A model generated the notes under the pieces. It ran no database searches. It had not been told where the DNA came from and was given only the letters and a program-made list of their open reading frames with translations. The position numbers and the translations under genes are program-made. Shown one piece after another: positions 1-7,406 of a DNA stretch of 8,941 nucleotides. Position 1 is the first letter of the stretch. Each line of letters starts with the position of its first letter. This stretch comes from Oscillospiraceae bacterium. GTDB taxonomy: Bacteria > Bacillota_A > Clostridia > Oscillospirales > Ruminococcaceae. Where the stretch lies: assembly GCA_017523995.1 (NCBI GenBank), contig JAFWUX010000064.1, positions 1-8,941 on the forward strand, in the 5' to 3' direction.

Positions 1-1437
<1,437 letters not shown>

Positions 1438-1515
1438 TTATTATAATAGTATATGGGCTGTAAATCCGCATCGGGGACAAACGGTGTCGGCGCCGGTGCA
1501 GAATTTCGCTTATCT

Positions 1516-1544
1516 ATTATACCACAAATTGCGCTGAATGTAAA
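1516..1544 (-). promoter_or_regulatory. Sigma-A promoter of nifJ
   Basis: On the minus strand TTTACA (1539-1544) and TATAAT (1516-1521) are separated by exactly 17 nt. TGG directly before the -10 box makes it an extended -10 element (TGnTATAAT). Transcription would start near 1509, giving a leader of about 87 nt before the nifJ start codon. Confidence 0.85.
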
Positions 1545-1574
1545 GCAGTTTCCTTAATTTTCGATGATTTTTCA

Positions 1575-1592
1575 CGAATCCGCGCGAATCCG
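1575..1592. repeat. Two direct copies of CGAATCCG spaced one helical turn apart
   Basis: CGAATCCG occurs at 1575-1582 and again at 1585-1592, a 10-bp period, about 30 bp upstream of the nifJ -35 box. Two in-phase half-sites in this position could bind an activator or repressor of nifJ. No known regulator motif is recognised. The decamer TTTTCACGAA that overlaps the first copy recurs near 1653. The rest of 1545-1697 shows no gene I can support. Confidence 0.3.
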
Positions 1593-1697
1593 GCTTCGGG
1601 GGCTCTGTCTGCACTGCCGAATTTGTGCATTTTGATAGGCTGAATTTGGCTATTTTCACGAAAATCTTGGAATCTTCCCGAAAAAATGAAAAAACGG

Positions 1698-1726
1698 TTG
1701 ACTGTTTTCCGCTTTTGATGTATAAT
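1698..1726 (+). promoter_or_regulatory. Sigma-A promoter reading into a leader and the membrane-protein genes
   Basis: TTGACT (1698-1703) and a perfect TATAAT (1721-1726) are 17 nt apart, so the start would be near 1733. It is the only strong plus-strand promoter before the gene at 1897, but an intrinsic terminator at 1821-1847 stands between them. Confidence 0.82.
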
Positions 1727-1732
1727 AAAAGC

Positions 1733-1847
1733 GGTGAAATAATGTAATGTTATTTTCACTCGTTTTGTTGTCTCCTTTCTTTTGTTCTACACATTTTGAT
1801 TTGACCTCATTTTATTTATGAAGCAGAGCATCCGCTCTGCTTTTTTT
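1733..1847 (+). ncRNA. Putative transcribed leader or small RNA of about 115 nt
   Basis: The stretch runs from the predicted transcription start to the end of a terminator's T-tract. Its 5' end can fold into a stem: GTGAAATAA (1734-1742) pairs with TTATTTTCAC (1750-1759) with one bulged base, around a 7-nt loop. The middle is very T-rich, with no riboswitch or T-box signature I recognise. An ATG in the loop (1747) opens a 24-codon frame (MLFSLVLLSPFF...) whose TGA (1819-1821) abuts the terminator stem, but it has only a weak ribosome site. It is either a free small RNA or an attenuated 5' leader of the gene at 1897. The assignment is inferred from the signals alone. Confidence 0.5.
1821..1847 (+). 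terminator. Intrinsic terminator upstream of the membrane-protein gene (attenuator candidate)
   Basis: GCAGAGC (1823-1829) pairs perfectly with GCTCTGC (1834-1840) around a 4-nt loop ATCC and is followed by seven T (1841-1847). Flanking AA and TT extend the stem to 9 bp. The opposite strand has no T-tract, so it works on plus-strand transcripts. No plus-strand gene of size precedes it, so it ends a small RNA or acts as an attenuator. Confidence 0.88.
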
Positions 1848-1896
1848 CATAGCATTTCATGCTTCTGCATACAATGTACCGTGAAGGAGTGAGCCT

Positions 1897-2769
1897 ATGA
1901 AAAAGCACAGGAGGCGTTCTGCCGTTCCGCCGGAGTTAGCCCACAAAAACCGCTTGACGATTATTGTCTGGTCGGTGCTGCGCCTGCTGGTGATCGGCGT
2001 GGCGGTTCGCAGTGTGTTCATGCAGCAGTGGGAGCGGTTTTTCACCTGCCTGCTGACGCTGATTCTGTTTATGGCGCCCTCGTTTGTCGAGCGCAGACTG
2101 CACATCAAGCTGCCGACCGCGCTGGAGATCACCGTCCTGATTTTTATATTCTGCGCAGAGGTGCTGGGCGAAATCGCCTGCTTTTATATCAAATATCCGC
2201 TCTGGGATACCATGCTGCACACGGTCAACGGGTTTCTGTTTGCCGCGTTCGGGTTTTGTCTGGTTGATCTGCTCAATGAGAACCGCAGCATCAAGTTCCG
2301 GCTCTCTCCGAATTTTCTCGCGCTTGTCGCCTTCTGCTTTTCCATGACGATCGGCATATTCTGGGAATTCTTTGAGTTTACGATGGATCATCTCTTTGCG
2401 CTGGATATGCAGAAGGATACCGTGCTTGCGGCGTTTCAGTCTGTGACGCTCGATGAAACGCGGCAGAATATTCCGGTTGCCGTGCAGGATATCACGCGCA
2501 CCGTGATCGAAACGGCGGACGGCGCAAAGTATGTCATCGACGGTTATCTCGATATCGGTCTGACCGATACGCTCAAGGATTTGTTTGTCAATTTCATCGG
2601 CGCGGCTGTGTTCTCGCTGCTCGGCAGGATCTATGTCCGGCAGCGCGGCAAAAACAGCATCGCCGCCGCATTTATCCCGATTGTTTCTCCGTCTGCCGCG
2701 GAGACAGAAAGCACAGAAGGTTTATCACAGTATGGAACACAAGAATACGAATCGGAACTGGAAGGATAA
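1897..2769 (+). CDS. Multi-pass membrane protein of unknown function, resembling the DUF2238/YjdF family
   Basis: The protein has 290 residues. After a basic N-terminus (KKHRRR) come about six hydrophobic segments, near residues 20-41, 46-64, 73-98, 107-126, 138-163 and 226-247. The loop between the fifth and sixth (about 165-225) and the tail (250-290) are polar. WDTMLH (103-108), IFWEFFEF (154-161), D164 and D224-N232 (DTLKDLFVN) are polar residues at segment ends. Their order, H...WE..E...D...D..N, resembles the DUF2238/YjdF inner-membrane family, whose function I do not know. The family link is by motif memory, not a search. AAGGAG (1884-1889) lies 7 nt before the ATG. The next gene starts inside its 3' end, so the two are probably translated from one message. 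A terminator sits between its promoter and its start. Confidence 0.85.
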   Translation: MKKHRRRSAVPPELAHKNRLTIIVWSVLRLLVIGVAVRSVFMQQWERFFTCLLTLILFMAPSFVERRLHIKLPTALEITVLIFIFCAEVLGEIACFYIKYPLWDTMLHTVNGFLFAAFGFCLVDLLNENRSIKFRLSPNFLALVAFCFSMTIGIFWEFFEFTMDHLFALDMQKDTVLAAFQSVTLDETRQNIPVAVQDITRTVIETADGAKYVIDGYLDIGLTDTLKDLFVNFIGAAVFSLLGRIYVRQRGKNSIAAAFIPIVSPSAAETESTEGLSQYGTQEYESELEG

Positions 2770-3166
2770 GCTGCGGCCGTGGCTTCGTGCCCTGACAAAT
2801 CCGCACCTGCTGATCTCCATTGCAATTGCATGGATGATCACAAACGGCTGGGCATATTGTGCAGTCGGCATCGGCTGGTATCTGGATATTCCGGTGCTGC
2901 TGCGGATCGGCTCGGTATGGCTCGGGCTGCTCTGGGTGCCGGGCACGCCGGAAAAGCTGCTCACATTCGGCATTGCAATGGGGCTTTTGCGCGTGCTGTT
3001 TCCGGATGACACCCGAACCCTCGCGATGGTGCGCAGCAAGCGGAAAAAGCTGATGGCGCAGACAAAGCAGAAATGGCAGAAGTTCCGTGAAAAACGCGCG
3101 GCAAAGCGCAGCAGAAAGCAGCCGCCGGATGAACAGAATGAACAGGAACCGAAAGAAAGCCGCTGA
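2732..3166 (+). CDS. Small membrane protein with a basic, charged C-terminal tail; function unknown
   Basis: I do not recognise this 144-residue protein. A basic N-terminal stretch (MEHKNTNRNWKDKLRPW) precedes hydrophobic segments at about residues 24-50, 52-70 and 75-91, separated by short turns such as WYLDIP and WVPGTPEK. From residue 100 the chain is hydrophilic: lysine/arginine-rich to about 130, possibly helical or coiled-coil, then acidic and glutamine-rich to the end (PPDEQNEQEPKESR). The frame stays open upstream to 2585, but that stretch overlaps the previous gene and looks out-of-frame in composition. The ATG at 2732 has AGAAGG (2715-2720) 11 nt before it and overlaps the upstream gene by 38 bp, suggesting translational coupling. 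It probably acts with the preceding membrane protein; this is inference from gene order. Its stop codon lies in the stem of the shared terminator. Confidence 0.8.
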   Translation: MEHKNTNRNWKDKLRPWLRALTNPHLLISIAIAWMITNGWAYCAVGIGWYLDIPVLLRIGSVWLGLLWVPGTPEKLLTFGIAMGLLRVLFPDDTRTLAMVRSKRKKLMAQTKQKWQKFREKRAAKRSRKQPPDEQNEQEPKESR

Positions 3167-3196
3167 AACGGGCAGATGCTCCGTCTCAGCGGCTTT
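3156..3196. terminator. Long hairpin, probable bidirectional terminator between convergent genes
   Basis: AAAGCCGCTGA (3156-3166) pairs perfectly with TCAGCGGCTTT (3186-3196). After one A-C mismatch, ACGG (3168-3171) pairs with CCGT (3181-3184), leaving a 9-nt loop. T residues follow on both strands but the tracts are interrupted (TTTGCTTGATT on plus, TTTCTTTC on minus). It lies between the ends of the membrane operon and the EF-G-like gene and can serve both. Confidence 0.75.
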
Positions 3197-3210
3197 GCTT
3201 GATTCAGATA

Positions 3211-5301
3211 TTATTCGTCCTCGTCGTCATTCTTGACGCTTGCAACAACCTCGTCGATGAGGTTTGCCGGCAGCGGCTCATAGCGCTCGAAATCGAACGT
3301 GAACTCGCCCATGCCCTTTGCAACCTGACGCAGATACATTGTGAAGTCATGCATCTCGCGGACCGGGACTTCCGCAGCGATGGTGGTCATGCCGTCGCCG
3401 GAGGGCTCCATGCCGAGCACTCTGCCGCGGCGCTTGTTGATATCGCCCATGATGTCGCCGTTCTTCTCATCCGGAATGGTGACCTTCAGCGAGCCGATCG
3501 GCTCAAGCAGAATCGGGTTCGCCTGCTTCATGCCCTCCTTGAATGCGAGGGAGGCAGCGATCTTGAACGCCATTTCAGAGGAATCAACCGGGTGATAGGA
3601 ACCGTCGAGCAGCGTTGCCTTGATGCCGACAACCGGGCAGCCTGCGAGCACGCCCTTCTTGACGCTGTCCTGCAGACCCTTTTCGATTGCGGGGAAGAAG
3701 TTCTTGGGGACTGCGCCGCCGAAGATCTTTTCCTCGAACACGAGCGAATCGCTGTCTGTCGGCTCGAACTCGATCCAGACATCACCGAACTGACCGTGAC
3801 CGCCGGACTGCTTCTTGTGGCGGCCCTGAACCTTGTCGGTCTTCTTGCGGATGGTCTCGCGGTAAGCGATCTTCGGCTCCTCCAGCGTAATATCAACGCC
3901 GAACTTACTCTTCATCTTCGCCTTGACAACGTCGAGGTGCTGATCGCCGAGACCTGCAAGGATCTGCTCCTTGGTGGTGGGGTCCAGACCGAAGGACAGT
4001 GCCTGATCCTCCTCGAGCAGTCTCTGGAGACCGGTCGAGATCTTCGCCTCGTCGCCCTGCTTTGCAGCCTTGACCGCCATGCGGTAGGTCGGGTTCGGAT
4101 ACTGCACCTTTGCATAGGAGATCACCTTTGCGGCATCGCAGAGCGTGTCGCCGGTGTTTGCGCTGATCTTGGTCGCGATGACGATATCACCGGCAACTGC
4201 GGAGCTGACTTCCGTCTGCTTTTTGCCGAGCATCGTGTAGAGCTTGCCGATGTGCTCCGTAGCACCTGTCGAAGCATTGACCAGATCCTTATCCGGTGTC
4301 AGCGTGCCGGTGATGACCTTGATGAAGCTCATCTTGCCGACGAACGGGTCAGCAACGGTGCGGAATACAAATGCGGAAAGCGGAGCGGAAGAATCAACCT
4401 TGACTTCGACTTCCTTGCCGTCCTTATCGGTTGCCTTGAGTGCGGCAGCGGTCGAAGGATCCGGCATATACTTGAGGAACTCGAGCAGCAGGTCGCAGCC
4501 CGCGGGGTTCGTGCAGGAAACCGTAAAGACCGGCATTGCACGGCCGGTACGCATTGCCTCGTGGATGCCGTGGCTGATTTCCTCCTGCGTGAAGGCTTCG
4601 CCCTCGAAGAACTTTTCCATCATTTCGTCGCTGGTCTCGGCAACTGCCTCGCTCAGACCGTCCATGAGGGAATCTGCGGTGACGCCTTCCTTATCGTTCA
4701 GGACGATGCCGGTTGCATCTGCTGCAACGGAGACGCCCTTCTTGTCATAGGTGTAGGACTTCATTCTGCCGAGGTGCACGAGCGACTTGAACTGGTTGTT
4801 CGCAATCTCCGGTACGATAACCGGGCAGACCGCTGCGCCGAAGTGCTCCTTCAGGGAGTTGAGAACGGTGTAGAAATCCTGATTCGGGTCGTCGATCTTG
4901 GTGACGACAAAGAGGATATGCTTGCCAAGCTTCTTGGCAGCCTGAAATGCCTTGATTGTGCCGACATGGACGCCGGATTTTGCGGATACGCAGATGATAA
5001 CGGTATCGCCTGCATAAAGACCTTCGTTTGTTGCGGCAGCAAAGTCAATCAGACCGGGGACATCCAGCAGATTGATCTTGAAATCGCTGTATTCAAAACT
5101 CGCGAGCGAGAGATTGATTGAGTACTTGCGCTTGATCTCCTCCGGATCAAAATCGCAAACGGTATTTCCGTCCGCTGCTTTTCCGATACGGTCGATGATA
5201 CCGGCACGATAGAGCAGTGCTTCAGCAAGAGCGGTCTTACCGCAGCCGCTGTGTCCGGTGAGAACAATGTTTTTGATTTTTGCGGTGTCTAAGTTTTTCA
5301 T
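3211..5301 (-). CDS. Elongation factor G-like translational GTPase (EF-G paralogue)
   Basis: The 696 residues have the full EF-G layout: GTPase domain (about 1-275), domain II (about 300-385), III (about 400-475), IV (about 476-600) and V (about 603-680), then an acidic tail (NDDEDE). The P-loop is GHSGCGKT (16-23). Domain IV holds HKKQSGGHGQFGDV (495-508) and domain V IMGDINKRRGRVLGME (617-632). It departs from translocating EF-G at the G motifs: switch I reads RKYSINLS (58-65) instead of RGITI-like, G3 is DVPGL (80-84) instead of DTPGH, and G4 is TKID (134-137) instead of NKxD. It therefore fits the EF-G-like paralogue group rather than the main fusA product, which sits in a ribosomal-protein operon absent here. 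Its role on the ribosome is not settled. The ATG at 5301 is chosen because AAGGAG (5312-5317) lies 10 nt upstream; an upstream ATG at 5337 would add 12 atypical residues. Confidence 0.93.
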   Translation of the reverse strand: MKNLDTAKIKNIVLTGHSGCGKTALAEALLYRAGIIDRIGKAADGNTVCDFDPEEIKRKYSINLSLASFEYSDFKINLLDVPGLIDFAAATNEGLYAGDTVIICVSAKSGVHVGTIKAFQAAKKLGKHILFVVTKIDDPNQDFYTVLNSLKEHFGAAVCPVIVPEIANNQFKSLVHLGRMKSYTYDKKGVSVAADATGIVLNDKEGVTADSLMDGLSEAVAETSDEMMEKFFEGEAFTQEEISHGIHEAMRTGRAMPVFTVSCTNPAGCDLLLEFLKYMPDPSTAAALKATDKDGKEVEVKVDSSAPLSAFVFRTVADPFVGKMSFIKVITGTLTPDKDLVNASTGATEHIGKLYTMLGKKQTEVSSAVAGDIVIATKISANTGDTLCDAAKVISYAKVQYPNPTYRMAVKAAKQGDEAKISTGLQRLLEEDQALSFGLDPTTKEQILAGLGDQHLDVVKAKMKSKFGVDITLEEPKIAYRETIRKKTDKVQGRHKKQSGGHGQFGDVWIEFEPTDSDSLVFEEKIFGGAVPKNFFPAIEKGLQDSVKKGVLAGCPVVGIKATLLDGSYHPVDSSEMAFKIAASLAFKEGMKQANPILLEPIGSLKVTIPDEKNGDIMGDINKRRGRVLGMEPSGDGMTTIAAEVPVREMHDFTMYLRQVAKGMGEFTFDFERYEPLPANLIDEVVASVKNDDEDE

Positions 5302-5416
5302 GTGTGAGACTCTCCTTACTGCCGCATGCGCCGGCATCTATCCGATGCACAAAAATTTCGGAAACACGTTTCTTTTGAAAAATGGCTGCCTGACGCAAAC
5401 GGAATTTTACAAACTT

Positions 5417-5445
5417 ATTATACCATGTGTTAAAAATCCTTGCAA
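5417..5445 (-). promoter_or_regulatory. Sigma-A promoter of the EF-G-like gene
   Basis: On the minus strand TTGCAA (5440-5445) and TATAAT (5417-5422) are separated by 17 nt, and TGG precedes the -10 box (extended -10). Transcription would start near 5410, leaving about 109 nt of leader before the start codon at 5301. I see no terminator or riboswitch in that leader. Confidence 0.78.
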
Positions 5446-5514
5446 GTGTGAAAATGATTTTCTACGTTTTACCGAAAATCAGGCTTTTGCTTTGTGCACT
5501 TTCACGAGATATTT

Positions 5515-5553
5515 TTGACAATCCGGCTTGAAATAATGATAGTTAGACTATCA
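5515..5553 (+). promoter_or_regulatory. Consensus -35 box with a 17-bp palindrome over the -10 position (operator candidate)
   Basis: A perfect TTGACA (5515-5520) is followed after 17 nt by GATAGT (5538-5543), a 4-of-6 match to the -10 consensus. That hexamer lies inside a perfect inverted repeat, TGATAGT (5537-5543), TAG, ACTATCA (5547-5553). A dyad over a -10 box is the usual layout of a repressor site. Transcription would run toward the aminotransferase with nearly 300 nt of leader, or make a non-coding RNA. No matching regulator gene is in the window. The rest of 5446-5707 shows no gene I can support. Confidence 0.4.
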
Positions 5554-5707
5554 CGGGAATACGCTCCGGAAATTGCCGCGCGGTGATCCGGTATACGTGG
5601 CTGTCATTTTACACTGTCTGCGCGCATATTCTGCATTGGAAACTGCGGCGGCAGCATGGTTTCGGGACAGCTACAAACAGATCGAACTGTTCGCCCTAAA
5701 AAAACAC

Positions 5708-5736
5708 TTGCTTTTTTCAGAAAGATATGGTATAAT
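5708..5736 (+). promoter_or_regulatory. Sigma-A promoter of the aminotransferase gene
   Basis: TATAAT (5731-5736) is preceded by TGG, giving an extended -10 element, and TTGCTT (5708-5713) lies 17 nt upstream as a weak -35. Transcription would start near 5743, with a leader of about 97 nt. A short dyad CGAACTGTTCG (5683-5693) sits 14 nt before the -35. Confidence 0.75.
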
Positions 5737-5839
5737 AAATTGTTGAATCGTGAGATTGTGAAAAAATTATCAATCCACGCGAATGCCTGCCGCGTGCAGC
5801 TTGACACGCGGGCAAGACTTGAAAGGATGGATTCTCAAG

Positions 5840-7123
5840 ATGGAGAACAAGCAGTTGAAAGAGCAGTCCGCAGCAGCGCTTGCTGATCTGCTTCAGAAAA
5901 CCCAAAGCGCATACGATGCTTTTCAGGCAAAAAAGCTCAGCCTGAATATGGCGCGCGGCAAGCCCGGTCCGGAGCAGCTTGCGCTTTCTCTGCCGCTGAT
6001 GAACGCACTGCCGGCAGATGCGGAGATGATCTCCGAAACCGGCGATGACTGCCGCAATTACGGCGTCCTGACCGGTATTTCCGAAGCGAAAAAAATCTTT
6101 GCGGATATCCTCGGCGCAAAGCCGGAGGAAATGTTCGTTGCAGGCAACTCCAGTCTTGAGCTGATGTTTGCATGTCTGCAGATCGCCTATGTCAAGGGCA
6201 TTGCAGGCTGCGCGCCGTGGAGCAGACTTGACAAGGTCAAGTTCCTGTGCCCTGTCCCCGGCTATGACCGTCACTTTGCGCTGACCGAATACTTCGGTGT
6301 CGAGATGATTCCTGTCCCGACCGACGAGAACGGTCCGGATATGGCAATGGTCAAGCAGTATGTCGAGGGAGATGAGACCGTCAAGGGCATCTGGTGCGTT
6401 CCGGTTTATGCAAACCCCTCCGGCATTGTCTACAGCGATGAGACTGTCCGCGCATTTGCAGCGCTCAAGCCGGCAGCAAAGGATTTCCGCATCTTCTGGG
6501 ATAACGCATACTGCATCCACCACCTGACCGATACGCCGAAGAAGCCGCTGACGATCAATCAGGCATGCGCAGAGGCGGGCAGCGAGGGTCTGTTCTATCA
6601 GTTCGTCTCGACCTCGAAGGTGACCTTCCCGGGCGCAGGCGTCGCTGCAATGAACACCGCAAAGGCAAATCTCGATGAGCTCTGCAAGCATCTCGGCGTC
6701 CAGACCATCGGCTTTGATAAGCTCAACCAGCTCCGTCATGTGCGCTATTTCGGCAATGCGGAGAACATGCGCGCACACATGAAGAAGCACGCAGCGATTC
6801 TCAAGCCGAAGTTCGATATCGTGCTGAACACGCTCGAGCAGGAGATCGCACCGCTGGGCATCGCAAGCTGGACAAAGCCCGAGGGAGGCTATTTCGTCTC
6901 GTTCAATGCGCCGAAGGGCACGGCAAAGCGCATTGTGCAGCTCTGCAAAGAGGGCGGCGTCACGCTGACGGGCGCCGGCGCAACCTATCCCTACAAGAAG
7001 GATCCGGATGACAGCAACATCCGCATTGCACCGACCTATCCGACACCGGAGGAGCTCGCGCAGGCAATGGAACTGTTCTGCATCTGCGTCAAGCTCGCCG
7101 CACTTGAGCAGCTCGTGAAATAA
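5840..7123 (+). CDS. PLP-dependent aminotransferase, aspartate aminotransferase type (Pfam PF12897-like)
   Basis: The enzyme should transfer the amino group between an amino acid, probably aspartate or glutamate, and a 2-oxo acid in the cytoplasm, using pyridoxal phosphate. The 427 residues suit the family. The N-terminal signature LNMARGKPGPEQLALS (35-50) and RNYGVLTG (72-79) match the group containing Corynebacterium glutamicum AspT. From fold-type I knowledge, N192 (in YANPSG) and D221 (in WDNAYCIHH) contact the cofactor, K260 in STSKVTFPGAG (257-267) forms the Schiff base, and R395 in NIRIAPTYP binds the substrate carboxylate. All are present, so it should be active; substrate choice cannot be read from sequence. 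The ATG at 5840 has AAAGGA (5822-5827) 12 nt upstream, a rather long spacing. An in-frame ATG at 5783 lacks a good ribosome site and would add residues unlike the family. It has its own promoter and terminator. Confidence 0.94.
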   Translation: MENKQLKEQSAAALADLLQKTQSAYDAFQAKKLSLNMARGKPGPEQLALSLPLMNALPADAEMISETGDDCRNYGVLTGISEAKKIFADILGAKPEEMFVAGNSSLELMFACLQIAYVKGIAGCAPWSRLDKVKFLCPVPGYDRHFALTEYFGVEMIPVPTDENGPDMAMVKQYVEGDETVKGIWCVPVYANPSGIVYSDETVRAFAALKPAAKDFRIFWDNAYCIHHLTDTPKKPLTINQACAEAGSEGLFYQFVSTSKVTFPGAGVAAMNTAKANLDELCKHLGVQTIGFDKLNQLRHVRYFGNAENMRAHMKKHAAILKPKFDIVLNTLEQEIAPLGIASWTKPEGGYFVSFNAPKGTAKRIVQLCKEGGVTLTGAGATYPYKKDPDDSNIRIAPTYPTPEELAQAMELFCICVKLAALEQLVK

Positions 7124-7134
7124 GCCAACAGAAC

Positions 7135-7180
7135 ATCAGCGCCGTGAGCCGATCCGGACTTGCGGCGCTGATTTGATTTT
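7135..7180 (+). terminator. Intrinsic terminator of the aminotransferase gene
   Basis: ATCAGCGCCG (7135-7144) pairs perfectly over 10 bp with CGGCGCTGAT (7163-7172), with an 18-nt loop that can fold further (CCG with CGG). TTGATTTT follows. It begins 11 nt after the stop codon. Confidence 0.85.
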
Positions 7181-7218
7181 CAGTGAGCAGTTAGGAGTGA
7201 GAAGTGAGGAGATGCGGT

Positions 7219-7233
7219 ATGCGCTGCGCGCAT
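7219..7233. repeat. Hairpin inside the repeat element (6-bp stem)
   Basis: ATGCGC (7219-7224) and GCGCAT (7228-7233) form a perfect inverted repeat around TGC. It stands just inside the left heptad arm. Confidence 0.6.
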
Positions 7234-7299
7234 GATTATATAGCGTATAAGAGATGAATCGTGAAGAGAGAAAAATATCTCCTAACTATTTACAAATCC

Positions 7300-7314
7300 G
7301 TCCGCGAAGCGGAC
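7300..7314. repeat. Hairpin with GAA loop inside the repeat element
   Basis: GTCCGC (7300-7305) and GCGGAC (7309-7314) are perfectly complementary around GAA. The core GCGAAGC is the sequence known to form an unusually stable single-stranded DNA mini-hairpin. It stands just inside the right heptad arm. Confidence 0.65.
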
Positions 7315-7321
7315 ACCTTAA

Positions 7322-7364
7322 CTCCTCACTCCTATCTCCTCACTCCTATCTCCTCACTTCTCAC
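7322..7364 (+). repeat. Tandem repeat: two perfect 14-bp units and one degenerate unit
   Basis: CTCCTCACTCCTAT occurs at 7322-7335 and 7336-7349 without gap, followed by a degenerate third copy from 7350. Each unit is two related heptads. The array makes up most of the right end of the repeat element. Confidence 0.85.
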
Positions 7365-7377
7365 TCCGTATTTGCTC

Positions 7378-7406
7378 TTGACGCGGCGGCAAAACTGTGC
7401 TATAAT
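7378..7406 (+). promoter_or_regulatory. Sigma-A promoter of serS
   Basis: TTGACG (7378-7383, 5 of 6) and TATAAT (7401-7406) are 17 nt apart, with TGC before the -10 (extended element). Transcription would start near 7413, only 11 bp of DNA separating the -35 from the repeat element's right end. The leader is about 48 nt, too short for a T-box. Confidence 0.85.

Larger units (their letters stand above)
7183..7367. mobile_element. MITE-like non-coding repeat element with heptad-repeat inverted ends
   Basis: This 185-bp stretch has inverted ends: ggagtgagaagtgaggagat (7194-7213) is the exact reverse complement of 7348-7367, 20 of 20 bases. Both ends are built of heptads. The left end is GTGAGCA, GTTAGGA, GTGAGAA, GTGAGGA (7183-7210); the right end is six complementary heptads of TCCTCAC/TCCTATC type (7323-7364). 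A single inverted heptad, TCCTAAC, lies at 7280-7286. Two hairpins sit inside. It encodes no transposase and no credible protein, and lies between a terminator and the next promoter, where an insertion would be tolerated. I cannot identify a target-site duplication. A non-mobile family of dispersed repeats is the alternative. Copies elsewhere in the genome are expected but cannot be checked here. Confidence 0.55.

Noticed and set aside
1440..1445. TATAAT (minus strand) next to the nifJ ribosome site
   Set aside because: A start from this -10 would fall inside the Shine-Dalgarno sequence, and no -35 lies at the right distance. The promoter at 1516-1544 is far better.
1517..1759. Minus-strand frame of 80 codons with a GTG start in the nifJ upstream region
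   Set aside because: It contains the nifJ promoter in its 3' end, overlaps a plus-strand promoter, and has no convincing promoter of its own or family likeness. An AAGGAG lies 12 nt upstream, so it is only weakly excluded.
1870..1875. TACAAT as a second promoter for the gene at 1897
   Set aside because: No -35-like hexamer lies at 16-18 nt, and transcription would begin at the ribosome binding site.
3199..5121. Open plus-strand frame of 640 codons
   Set aside because: Antisense to the EF-G-like gene; its composition (Cys-, Leu- and Arg-rich, no domain) is that of a shadow frame.
5683..5693. CGAACTGTTCG as a LexA box
   Set aside because: The Gram-positive LexA site needs four bases between GAAC and GTTC; here there is one. 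The dyad may be chance.
5656..5886. Plus-strand frame of 76 codons before the aminotransferase
   Set aside because: It lacks a ribosome binding site, spans the aminotransferase promoter and ends inside that gene in another frame.
5717..6790. Open minus-strand frame of 357 codons
   Set aside because: Antisense to the aminotransferase and runs over its promoter; no recognisable protein.
7183..7367. CRISPR array
   Set aside because: The repeats are adjoining heptads without spacers, in opposite orientations at the two ends, so they do not have array structure.
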